From the NCBI GenBank assembly GCA_032622095.1, contig CP136068.1:111365546-111429545 (forward strand): DNA of 64,000 bases, written 5' to 3'. Positions within the stretch are counted from its first letter, which is position 1. Every line of letters starts with the position of its first letter. The position numbers were made by a program, and so were the translations under genes. The notes under the pieces are model-generated. The model was not told where the DNA came from, ran no database searches, and worked only from the letters and a program-made list of their open reading frames with translations. This document shows positions 10,099-19,940 of this stretch, in pieces. This DNA is from Siphonodentalium dalli (Eukaryota; Mollusca; Scaphopoda; Gadilida; Siphonodentaliidae).

Positions 10099-12595
10099 TT
10101 AAAAGCTGCAACGAATAGGACCTACACGTGCTAGATCAAAGCTTGTCAACGAACGAGTTGAATATATATATAAGACACTTATATACACACTTCATTTGAA
10201 CATCGAACATACAGATTAATTTCTCGTATTCGATAACCTATTTTGATCACCGGATCGGTGCCTGAATGTGACACAATCGAGAACTACTATAGCTATAACT
10301 TGGGGCTCCAAACCGCTATATATGGCTATACGGCTTTAAATGTGCATCGTCCTGTTTGACACCCGGTAAAAGAAAATAAAAAAATAGTTGTAGTAAGTAA
10401 CCATCACTCGAATGACGCAGGCACAGGAACAGGAAATTTCATGCCTGACACACATTAGTTGGAAATTTTACATGCACAACATATAGGTTGAAATTGGTCA
10501 TTAGTTTCCAATCTTTGTTTGTTTGGTTTTTTTTAGTTTCCAATCTTAAAGTTTGGGGGGGGGGTGCAAATGGAATACTGCCAGCCTGGGAGTTTGGCCT
10601 GGTTCAAGGGGCGGGGTGAAGTTGGAAATTTCAAGATAGACACCAACAATTAACGGGGAACCTTTAGCCACGTCCATGAGCAGACATCTCGAAAATAAGC
10701 AAAAAAAGTCCGTCAGTTTTTGCGTTGAAAAAGAATGAAAACGATCATAATAAAACGCTCTTGACTATAAACTCTATTGGAAACGAAGGCACGTACTTAA
10801 CTCATTCAGTGCCAGGTTACGTGGGGAAAACGCTAGCTGTGTGCCAGGTTTCCTGGGGGAAAAGAGCCAACATTAACACTATATATAGCTATATATTTAG
10901 TTTGATTATTCAATATTGGAAAGAATCGAACTGACAACAGGAATTGATATTATAGGCCCTACTCACGAAGTTCTTTGAAAGTCCAATTTCGGTACTACAG
11001 GGTCATCACAGGTCCAAAATTTCGTGTTGCCATGGCAACGAGTACTTCAGATTAACACCGATTGTGTGAAATTACAAATCTGTTTTATGTGACCATCTAA
11101 CTAACTTATTCTGTGCAGTTTTAGGCATTTATTTAGCTGATGGAATAGCATAGCATTATCTTATGGCAAGGATCGGAAGTGGGGGGGGGGGGTGATAAAT
11201 GAGACCCTTCCAATTTTCTAAATGGGATGACGTTTACGATAACCGATTTACTAGAGAACCAGATGACAAAACTTAAAACAATTTGAAAATCAATTGCTTC
11301 CGTTCGATAGGCCTACACCAATCGTTCTATCGCGGTGCGGCGTATATTTCCCTTCGTGTGATACACGCGTCTACATGTACAACGGCAATTATTCATCAGT
11401 TTTGGCCATCGGAGTATCCCGGTGACATTTCTATCGAATCCAGCGCATCGAAAAACCTCTCACTACCAAATTTCATCAGCTCGATATCTTAAAATATGTA
11501 AGAGCAATCTTAATGTTTCTATAGTAATGTATCATCGTAATTTGGCGAACCCCTTAAGGTACATAGTTTGATTGACGTAATGGGCACGTTGTCCAAATCA
11601 GCGTTCCTCGATCGTTTGGTGTTAAACCAAGTATCCGATGGATCAGGGAATGACCGACTTGATAGTAATCGCCCTTTACGCAATCAAAATCGGTTTCCAA
11701 TTAACAGATATGTACGGTGTATACGTTAACCTCTCAGAGAGTTTAAACTCTGTAAGACTTTAGTCACGCCCACAAAACCCAATTTTTCACCACCTATATT
11801 CAGACGGCTCTATCTCCTGAATGCCTCAACATACGGAGCTGCCCGATACGTCGTTTGAACGGATATATCTTCGGCTACGCCATGGTTTACAAGTTGAATA
11901 TGCACATGCGCGTATAAACATACCACCCGCCACCCCCCCCCCCCCGATGAAAATTATCCCAAGATGTGACTTGTAATCCGCAGTGTTTTAAGCATGTACA
12001 CCAATATTGAAACTGTGAGTTTTTCGCCCAGTAGAGCATGTTTTAAACGAGATGTTCTGGACCACGGATATATCCGACGCCGGCACATGGATGGAACCTT
12101 TCGGGCGACGGATATATCCGTTGCCGGCACTGAATGAGTTAAGCACTTTATCAGAGATGTTTGTTCTTATTTGTACTTGTCTGACAAACAAATCGAAACG
12201 CGTTAAAACTTCCTAGTTTTAAAGTCAATATTGACAGTAAAAATCTACCATTAATGGGCCCGAGTGTCCAATTATTTTCCGATATCTAGAATACGTAGCA
12301 ATGGTAACATTTTATGTTGTCAGAAAGGATGGGGAATCTTTAAATATATGACTCACTTGAACATTTTGATATCATATCTTGTATTTTGTCACATCTATAC
12401 TAGTCTATATGTATGAACACACCAATTGCATTGACTTAAGGTCGCGTTAATGATGTTGTTACAACATTTAATTAATCATCTCACTGTCGGCAAGAGCTAG
12501 GACTAATGAGAATGAGTCTTGACACAGATATAGATAGTTAATTGGTTTTGAAGGAAATCTCAACTAGATGTCGCGTCAGAGAGACACGGTTATAT

Positions 12596-13573
12596 GGGGT
12601 CGTCCTGTTCACCCGGCGGCTATTGTTTCGGGTAGGTGTTGGGGCAGGTGTGATAATCCTCAACATCACAGAGTTGCCGACTATAGTTTTTATCATAATT
12701 GTTACTGGGAATTGGTGGCGATGGCTAATTTCGACGGCGATGAGCGGCCGGACGATGAGGATAATTGGGGTTTTTTGGAAAACTCGAGGAATACAGCGCG
12801 TAGAGGACTCATTTTGGTGTCTAACTCGAGGAATACAGCGCGTAGAGGACTCATTTTGGTGTCTAACGAAAGGCCGATATTCGCCCTATCCACACATATT
12901 AACCCCGCCACTGAGCGGACACCGGAAGTTGCATTATGAACGAAGACATGCACATGTGATATATTTCAACAAATTTATTAAATACTCAAGATATATATAT
13001 AACAAATACTATCAATATAACATAACATGAATTATAGCACATTAATGTTTGATACTGTTTGATACTGAATCCATGTATTCGAGAATATCTATTTCGCCTG
13101 CGCCGAAAACTCTCTTGAAATGTCTGATGGAATTGTCAACTTTGCGATATCGCATCTTGCGTGGGCCAATCCCAATAATAATTATAATATATATAATATA
13201 ACATTACACCAGTTTTACTTTACTTATTACTTGCTTAGTTTTCTTTCTGAATACTAATATAAAGAGCGTTGCCAGATTAATGAGAATGCGAAATTAAATT
13301 TACTTAGTACATACTTCCTATTTCTTCCTGGTATAGCGTTGTTACTGGCTTGTTACTTGTCTTAACAAGCTTTTTGAGGTCTGCAATCCAGGAATCTGCT
13401 GCTACTTGGTTGAAATCAGGTTCGTGGTTATGGTTGCCGCTGTTGGATATCACCATATCGTTCTCAGTGTTGGTGGTTGCACGGCAGTCTTTCTTACAAC
13501 ATCGCCAATGAATTCGATCATTTCTCCTTGATTTAACGGAGAATTTGTAGTCATCATATACCAGATACTTTCC
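12596..13573 (-). mobile_element. About 1-kb insertion splitting the distal promoter of gene 4
   Basis: Sister copies read CGGTTATATATGAACGCAAG; here CGGTTATAT (to 12595) and ATATGAACGC (from about 13574) are separated by about 980 bp. I see no clear terminal inverted repeats or long target duplication; ATAT may be shared. Inside are a 42-bp direct duplication (about 12780-12863) and minus-strand coding remnants, including a FLYWCH finger. It may be a fragment of a DNA transposon or a captured gene exon. Confidence 0.65.
13304..13573 (-). pseudogene. FLYWCH-type zinc-finger fragment
   Basis: An open frame of 89 codons with no upstream ATG reads GKYLVYDDYKF, then WRCCKKDCRATTNT, then SGNHNHEPD. 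The aromatic spacing and the C-x4-C ... H-x-H pattern fit the FLYWCH zinc finger, followed by the helix (WIADLKKLVKTS) that often trails it. FLYWCH fingers occur in cellular DNA-binding proteins and beside Mutator-like transposases. A second minus-strand stretch reading MRYRKVDNSIRHFKRVFGAG lies near 13155-13090. The frame begins exactly at the insertion edge, so this is a truncated fragment. Confidence 0.6.
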
Positions 13574-13752
13574 ATATATGAACGCAAGAGACCCACTGCC
13601 TCATATAAACATTTATACCTATCCTGACAACAGTATATACGGTTATATAGGAACGCAAGAGACTCACTGCTTCATATAAACATTTATACCGATACTGACA
13701 ACAGTACTTGATCCTGACATTATACCGATAATAATTAACTACAAAGACAACT
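13574..13752 (+). promoter_or_regulatory. Proximal promoter module of gene 4 (duplicated 65-bp module)
   Basis: The module from TATATA to ACAACAGT occurs twice. The distal half is cut by the insertion (remains at 13574-13635); the proximal half is complete with TATATA at 13644-13649 and TATAAA at 13675-13680, 78 bp before the ATG as in gene 1. The inverted CCAAT (12541-12545) is left about 1.1 kb upstream. Confidence 0.55.
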
Positions 13753-14106
13753 ATGGGACGGTTCAACAAAAAAAGAGAAGACAGCAAGATAAATATCCAT
13801 CACCAGCTACTCGACTCGGAGACCAGATTTCGTCGCGGATGTCGCCAAATCAAAGTACTCAACGCCAAACTCAGAAAGCTGAACTGTTCCCATGCAGCCG
13901 CCAAATGCAATGGACTCCGCGCCCAGACGGACCTTTCACGAATGCGCATCTCTGTTCTAGAAGGTGTGAAGGGAATGTTTTACGAATATGTCACGAAGAA
14001 AGCCGAGGTGTTACGAGAGTTACGGAATCAGATGTTACAAGAAATCCACCAATCAGGAATCGAAAGGAGCGACGACATCACGCAGCAAACACGGACAGCA
14101 GCCTGA
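13753..14106 (+). CDS. Gene 4: diverged copy of the small basic helical protein
   Basis: 117 residues, intact. It differs from gene 1 at V15I, R45C-F46S-Y47H-T49A, A62S, R73K and two residues near the C-terminus (QQTRTAA). The changes cluster at residues 45-49, between the two predicted helices. Promoter and hairpin are present, so expression is plausible despite the upstream insertion. Confidence 0.78.
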   Translation: MGRFNKKREDSKINIHHQLLDSETRFRRGCRQIKVLNAKLRKLNCSHAAAKCNGLRAQTDLSRMRISVLEGVKGMFYEYVTKKAEVLRELRNQMLQEIHQSGIERSDDITQQTRTAA

Positions 14107-14152
14107 TTCGATCGGGATAAAACATACAGCATACATACACGCTGACTCAAAC

Positions 14153-14190
14153 GGCTCTTTTCAGAGCCAACTATATTTTTGAAAAGAGAG
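14153..14190 (+). promoter_or_regulatory. Histone-type 3' end signal of gene 4
   Basis: Unchanged hairpin at 14153-14168 and GAAAAGAGAG at 14181-14190, although flanking bases have diverged. Confidence 0.87.
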
Positions 14191-14739
14191 CTCTTACAAA
14201 TTGCAGTACTGACTAAAATTGGTCGATCGGAATAATTCGCTGGGGTATTGTGCATGGCAAATAATCTAGCTGAAATCAATATTTTCATTCTTAGAACAAA
14301 TATGTATAAATTATAGACACTATGTGTTACATTATGTCTTCACAAAATTGTGTACAAATGATACATGACATAATTATATGTGTCGGTGGAATTTCTTCAA
14401 CGTTTAATATGAGTGAAAATGTGAGTGTATCATAGTTATTAGATGATATGGGTTATATTGGAGACATAAAACTCGTGAAGGCTATACCACAAATACCCAC
14501 CCAAAAAAACAAAACAAATAAATTGGCAGCAGCTTTAAAATTTGTCAAAACTGAACAGTACGCAATTGTGTAGCACAACGTTTTTAAGCTGCTACCATAT
14601 TTTTAACAGTATATACAGATAGCCATTTTGGTGTAAGCCATGTGTGGAGCGTTTTGGTCATGTAGCTGGGGTGCATGGGCTCTGAGCTAATGCTAAGTCG
14701 ACAGTTAAAATCTGCAGTGAATGCTTGGTCGACAGTTAA

Positions 14740-15203
14740 AGATGCATTATCAGATTTAACGCTCCTAAATTATGATTTCTTCAGCTTCGGTGGTAAAAAA
14801 AAATATTTGATTAGAGTCGAGGAATCCACACATCAAAGCTCAGAGTGATCAGATATCGATTTTTGAAGTCTGTTATTTCTCAAGATGTGGAATTATTTGT
14901 GGCCCAGAAAAACGTCGTCAAACGAACGATCTCGTACACAATTGCGGATGAAGGTGATATCATATCAAGTGGTATCAAGTGGTAATGCGGCCAAATATCG
15001 TGATACTCAAATGATAATACGGCCATATTTCGTTGAACGAAATGTTGATAAATAACACGTTTTGGAACATTTGATACCATAGTTGACAGTGGTTAGCACT
15101 ATTTTGTGGCAATTAATCGATTCTGATAACTAAAGGGTATTTTGAAGAAATGTTGTTGTTGTAACTTGATGATATGGGGACCGTCTGATATGATTGAGTA
15201 CCT
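14740..15203 (+). mobile_element. TTAA MITE family 1, complete copy in unit 4
   Basis: 464 bp, flanked on both sides by TTAA (14736-14739 and 15204-15207). It interrupts a 31-bp minisatellite monomer: the flanks GTCGACAG|TTAA and TTAA|AAGCTGC join to give the uninterrupted monomer still seen near 47448-47467. This is the cleanest proof of insertion. Confidence 0.82.
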
Positions 15204-15700
15204 TTAAAAGCTGCAACGAATATGACCTACACGTGCTAGATCAAAGCTTGTCAACGAACGAGTTTAATATATATAAGACACTTATATACACACTTCATTT
15301 GAACATCGAACATACAGATTAATTTCTCGTATTCGATAACCTATTTTGATCACCGGATCGGTGCCGGAATGTGACACAATCGAGCACTACTATAGTTATA
15401 ACTTGGGGCTCCAAACCGCTATATATGGCTATACGGCTTTAAATGTGCATCGTCCGGTTTGACACCAGGTAAAATAAAATAAAAAAAATAGTTGTAGTAA
15501 GTAACCATCACTCGTCGAATGACGCAGGCACAGGAACAGGCAACTTTGATAAACTGTTCAACGGTTGTCACTATTGACAGTAAAAATCTACTATTAATGG
15601 GCCCAAGTGTCCAATTATTTTCTGATATCTAGAAAACGTAGCAATGGTAACATTTTATGTTGTCAGATAGGATGGGGCATCTTTAAATATTTGTCTCACT

Positions 15701-16787
15701 GCGAGTGAGTGGTTCGGGGGGCTAGCCCGGGATTGTCGAAAGGGTCGAGTGACCCTTTCCTTAATCCCTCATGTTTTTGCCTTTATTATGAGAACAAAAA
15801 AAAAACAAAAAAATGAATTAAGCATTTTGTGATGGTGATGGTGATTACTTTTTCTTTTTTGGGTTTGGCTTTTCTGTTGATGATTGTGGTGACGGAGGAG
15901 ATTTCTGTTGGAATTGTTGTAAGTAAAGTTGATGTCGCTGATTGTTGATTTTTGATATCCTCAACGCCTCTTCTGTCAATGCAATCTCTTTGTCTACCTC
16001 AGCCTTGAATTCATCTCGGGCGGAGGCTGCGCTGGTGTTGTTGTTGGTGCTGGTGGAGCTGGGGGACACCGGGATGTTTAGGTAATCCGGTGTCCGAGGT
16101 GTAAAGTCCAGTTCCACGTCGAAGCTGGCGGCAGGAACATCTGGGGTGGTATCCACGTCCCTGTCTCCGCTAGCCTCGACGACGACAGCAGGGACCTCCG
16201 GCAGATCCACGGAATCCCTGCTAGTTGGTGTTATGTCGTCAGTCTCCATGCGGGTCGAGTCGTCTGGGCGTCTCTCAGACAACTTCGACCCGCCGGCTTT
16301 GACTTTGGACGGCTGAGCCACACGGGAAGGGGCGACTGGCCGATCAACAGTCACCCCCTTCTGCTTCTTCCATTTCGCCCGTCTGGCAGCGTCCCTTCTT
16401 TTCTGTGAGGGTGTCTTTTTTTTCGGAGGCCCCTTCTTCATATTACAGCGGGTCTTGGCGTTCCTGTTCACGGCAGAAGACTTCTGGGTACCAGCTTCTT
16501 CTGTCCTGAATTCTACACAGAGAACCAGAGAGCCCCTGTTAGCTTGGAGTGTCCAACTAACAGCGTCAACTAACCGGCTTTTCTGTATAGCGGCCAACGC
16601 GGCTTCAGGGATTAGCTCCATAATCCGTCCTGAGCCTAATCCAAAACCATCTCAGTCTGGCGTCTCCACGAGGGCAGTTACAACCTGGGTCGCGACCGCA
16701 CAACTCACTCGTGTAGACGCTCTAGCTTACGAGGAACTAATGGAGCCAAATAAAATCTGACTTGTTCGCTCCACTCGAAGCTAGAGA
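15701..16787 (-). mobile_element. ORF-only retroposon, copy 1
   Basis: 1.09 kb insertion flanked by a 9-bp target duplication TGTCTCACT (15692-15700 and 16788-16796); the empty site is seen in sister units. On the minus strand it starts CTAGCTTCGAGTGGAGCGA, has a leader of about 170 nt, one ORF, an A-rich stretch and a 3' hairpin (AAAGGGTCACTCGACCCTTT) before GGGCTAGCCCCCCGAACC. Copy 2 at 38106-39265 shares the 5' start, the ORF and a comparable 3' hairpin. It encodes no reverse transcriptase and so depends on another element. Confidence 0.8.
15845..16621 (-). CDS. Basic ORF1-like protein of the ORF-only retroposon
   Basis: 258 residues, fully open. The first ~55 residues (starting MELIPEAALAAIQKSRLVDA) are the most conserved against copy 2. 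Residues about 60-95 are extremely basic (KKKTPSQKRRDAARRAKWKK); about 100-200 is Ser/Thr/Pro/acidic-rich linker; about 205-235 looks like a coiled coil; the end is KPNPKKKK. There are no RT, endonuclease or protease motifs. By analogy with half-LINEs such as mammalian HAL1, it may be a nucleic-acid-binding ORF1 protein retained by a non-autonomous element. Its LINE family is not identified, and it resembles neither ORF1 at 23463-24302 nor that at 52759-53712. Confidence 0.72.
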   Translation of the reverse strand: MELIPEAALAAIQKSRLVDAVSWTLQANRGSLVLCVEFRTEEAGTQKSSAVNRNAKTRCNMKKGPPKKKTPSQKRRDAARRAKWKKQKGVTVDRPVAPSRVAQPSKVKAGGSKLSERRPDDSTRMETDDITPTSRDSVDLPEVPAVVVEASGDRDVDTTPDVPAASFDVELDFTPRTPDYLNIPVSPSSTSTNNNTSAASARDEFKAEVDKEIALTEEALRISKINNQRHQLYLQQFQQKSPPSPQSSTEKPNPKKKK

Positions 16788-17019
16788 TGTCTCACTTGAA
16801 CATTTTGATATCATATATATATCTTGTATTTTGTCACATCTATACTATATTTATGAACACACCAATTGAATTGACTAAAGGTCGCGTTAATGATGTTGTT
16901 ACAACAGTTAATTAATCATCTCACAGTCGACAAGAGCTAGGACTAATGAGAATGAGTCTTGACACAGAGATGGTTAATTGGTTTTGAAGGAAATCTCAAC
17001 TAGATGTCGCGTCAGAGAG

Positions 17020-17193
17020 ACACGGTTATATATGAACGCAAGAGCCCCACAGCTTCATATAAACATTTATACCGATCCTGACAACAGTACGGTTATATAG
17101 GAACGCAAGAGACGCACTGCTTCATAATACCGATACTGACAACAGTACTTGATCCTGACGTTATACCGACAATAATTAACTACAAATACAACC
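17020..17193 (+). promoter_or_regulatory. Duplicated promoter module of gene 5
   Basis: Two copies of the 65-bp module: the distal has TATATA at 17027-17032 and an intact TATAAA. The proximal has TATATA at 17094-17099 but has lost the TATAAA stretch (CTTCATAATACC). This suggests the two TATA boxes can substitute for each other. Confidence 0.5.
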
Positions 17194-17544
17194 ATGGGAC
17201 GGTTCAACAAGAAAAGAGAAGACAGCAAGATAAATATCCATCATCAGCTACTCGAGTCGGAGACCAGATTTCGTAGCGGATGTCGCCAAATCAAAGTACT
17301 CAACGCCAAACTTAGAAAGCTGAACCGTTCCTATGCAGCCGCCAAATGCAATGGACTCCGCGCCCAGACGGTCCTTGCACGATTGCGCATCTCTGTTCTA
17401 GAAGGTGTGAGAGGAATGTTTTACGAATATGTCACGAAGAGAGCCGAGGTGTTACGAGAGTTACGGAATCAGATGTTGCAAGAAATCCAGCAATCGGGAA
17501 TCGAAAGGAGCGACATCACGCAGCAAACACGGACAGCAGCCTGA
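17194..17544 (+). CDS. Gene 5: diverged copy of the small basic helical protein, 116 aa
   Basis: Intact; one Asp of the C-terminal SDD is deleted in frame. Substitutions relative to gene 1 include D21E, R28S, F46S, T49A, D60V, M64L, K83R and H99Q. It is the most substituted of the intact copies, yet the frame, start and 3' signals are preserved, which favours protein-level selection. Confidence 0.78.
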   Translation: MGRFNKKREDSKINIHHQLLESETRFRSGCRQIKVLNAKLRKLNRSYAAAKCNGLRAQTVLARLRISVLEGVRGMFYEYVTKRAEVLRELRNQMLQEIQQSGIERSDITQQTRTAA

Positions 17545-17592
17545 TTCGATCGGGATAAAACATACAGCATACATATACACGCTGACTCAAAC

Positions 17593-17650
17593 GGCTCTTT
17601 TCAGAGCCAAACGGCTCTTTTCAGAGCCAACTACATTTTTGAAAAGAGAG
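17593..17650 (+). promoter_or_regulatory. Doubled histone-type hairpin of gene 5
   Basis: Two perfect GGCTCTTTTCAGAGCC hairpins at 17593-17608 and 17613-17628, an exact 20-bp tandem duplication, followed by GAAAAGAGAG at 17641-17650. The second hairpin keeps the normal spacing to the downstream element. Confidence 0.88.
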
Positions 17651-18200
17651 CTCTTACAAAATTGCTTTACTGACTAAAATTGGTCGATCGGAATAATTCG
17701 CTGGGGTATTGTGCATGGCAATTAATCTAGCTGAAATCAATATTTCACTCTTAGAACAAATATGTATAAATTTTAGACACTATGTGTTACATTATGTCTT
17801 CAACAAAATTGTGTACAAATGATACATGACATAATTATATGTGTCGGTGGAATTTCTTCAACGTTTAATATGAGTGAAAATGTGAGTGTATCATAGTTAT
17901 TAGATGATATGGGTTCTATTTGAGACATAAAACTCGTGAAGGCTATACCACAAATACCCACCCAAAAAAACAAAACAAACAAATTGGCAGCAGCTTTAAA
18001 ATTTGTCAAAACTGAACAGTACGCAATTGTGTACCACAACGTTTTTAAGCTGCTGCCATATTTTTAACAGTATATACAGATAGCCATTTTGGTGTAAGCC
18101 ATGTATGGAGCGTTTTGGTCATGTAGCTGGGGTGCATGGGCTCTGAGCTAATGCTAAGTCGACAGTTAAAATCTGCAGTGAATGCTTGGTCGACAGTTAA

Positions 18201-18663
18201 AGATGCATTATCAGATTTAACGCTCCTAAATTATGATTTCTTCAGCTTCGGTGGTAAAACAAATATTTGATTCGAGTCGAGGAATCCACACATCAAAGCT
18301 CAGAGTGATCAGATATCGATTTTTGAAGTCTGTTATTTCTCAAGATGTGGAATTATTTGTGGCCCCGAAAAACGTCATCAAACGAACGATCTCGTACACA
18401 ATTGCGGATGAAGATGATATCATATCAAGTGGTATCAAGTGGTAATGCGGCCAAATATCGTGATACTCAAGTGATAATACGGCCATATTTCGTTGAACGA
18501 AATGTTGATAAATAACACGTTTTGGAACATTTGATACCATAGTTGACAGTGGTTAGCACTATTTTGTGGCAATTAATCGATTCTGATAACTAAAGGGTAT
18601 TTTGAAGAAATGTTGTTGTTGTATCTTGATGATATGGGGACCGTCTGATATGATTGAGTACCT
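18201..18663 (+). mobile_element. TTAA MITE family 1, copy in unit 5
   Basis: Same insertion as in unit 4. The left TTAA (18197-18200) is intact; the right one is mutated to TGTAA. Confidence 0.75.
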
Positions 18664-19940
18664 GTAAAAGCTGCAACGAATATGACCTACACGTGCTAGA
18701 TCAAAGCTTGTCAACGAACGAGTTTAATATATATAAGACACTTATATACACACTTCATTTGAACATCGAACATACAGATTAATTTCTCGTATTCGATAAC
18801 CTATTTTGATCACCGGATCGGTGCCGGAATGTGACACAATCGAGCACTACTATAGTTATAACTTGGGGCTCCAAACCGCTATATATGGCTATACGGCTTT
18901 AAATGTGCATCGTCCGGTTTGACACCAGGTAAAATAAAATAAAAAAAATAGTTGTAGTAAGTAACCATCACTCGTCGAATGGCGCAGGCACAGGAACAGG
19001 CAACTTTGATAAACTGTTCAACAGTTGGAAATTTCATGCCTGACACACATTAGTTGGAAATTTTACACCACGTATAGGTTGAAATTTGTCATTTGTCGCC
19101 AATCTTATTGGGTGTCGGGTTGGAAATTCCAAACCGTTAGAAGCTTGATGTACCAGGTGGAAACTGGGGGGGGGGGTGCAAATGGAAAACTACGAGCCTG
19201 GGAGTTTGGTCTGGTTCAAAGGGCGGTGTGCAGTTGGAAATTTCAAGATGGACACCAACAATTAAAGGGAAACCTCTAGCCACGTCCATGCGCAGACATC
19301 TCGAAAATAATCAAAAACGTCCGTCAGTTTTTGCGTTGAAAAAGAATGAAAACAAACATAATAGAACGCTCTTTACTATAAACCCTATTGGAAACGAAGG
19401 CACGCACTTAAGCACTTTAGCAGAGATATTTGTTCTTATTTGTACTTGTCTGACAAACAAATCAAAACGCGCTAAAACTTCCTAGTTTTAAAGTCAATAT
19501 TGACAGTCAAAATCTACTATTAATGGGCCCATGGGTCCAAGACTCCAAATAGTTTCTGATATCTAGAAAACGTAGCAATGATCAAATTTTATGTTGTCAG
19601 ATAGGATGGGGCATCTTTAAATATTTGTCTCACTTGAACATTTTGATATCATATAGAGAGAGAGAGAGAGATAATCATTTATTAACGTGACATGTGCAAT
19701 ACATAAATCATTAATATATATATATATTTCAATTACAATTAGCACCCGGCCCATAGGGCCTATATGTCACGCTTAATAGTATAAGTATGTACATGGTTTG
19801 GTCCAACACATGTGGACTATCCTCAGTGATGATATAAAGAGAATATAAAGTAGAGAATTTCATTTTAATCTTACACAATTTGGAGATATTCGGGTTTATA
19901 TATTTTGTATTCTTACATGTTGATACGTTTGGTGTATAAT

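Larger units (their letters stand above)
1..12060 (+). repeat. Near-identical tandem array, 3.77-3.78 kb units
   Basis: Just over three head-to-tail units; the phase mark GGTGCGGCGTATATTTCCC recurs near 1, 3774, 7555 and 11334, so unit lengths are about 3773, 3781 and 3779 bp. Identity is close to complete; most differences are lengths of G or C runs (near 601, 2995, 3618, 4374, 6771, 7396, 8155) plus rare substitutions. Each unit holds one small gene (about 0.6 kb from CCAAT to downstream element) and about 3.1 kb of spacer. The spacer has a TTAA MITE, a TATA-like block, an X-box palindrome and a GGCGACGG-type palindrome. Short spacer reading frames of 64-85 codons are not kept in the diverged units. 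Identity drops sharply after about 12060, marking the edge of homogenisation. Confidence 0.93.
12061..15570 (+). repeat. Diverged repeat unit 4
   Basis: Recognisable but clearly diverged from the homogenised units. It keeps the gene, an intact-flanked TTAA MITE and the TATA-like block, gains an insertion at 12596-13573, and lacks the last part of the spacer: near 15560 the sequence jumps from the CTGTTCAACGGTTG region directly to the block upstream of the next gene. Confidence 0.8.
15571..19490 (+). repeat. Diverged repeat unit 5
   Basis: Runs from the TATTGACAGTAAAAATC block to the next TATTGACAGTCAAAATC block. It contains a retroposon insertion at 15701-16787, gene 5, a family-1 MITE and a spacer tail with a G run (19167-19176). 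Nothing else coding is supported. Confidence 0.8.
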
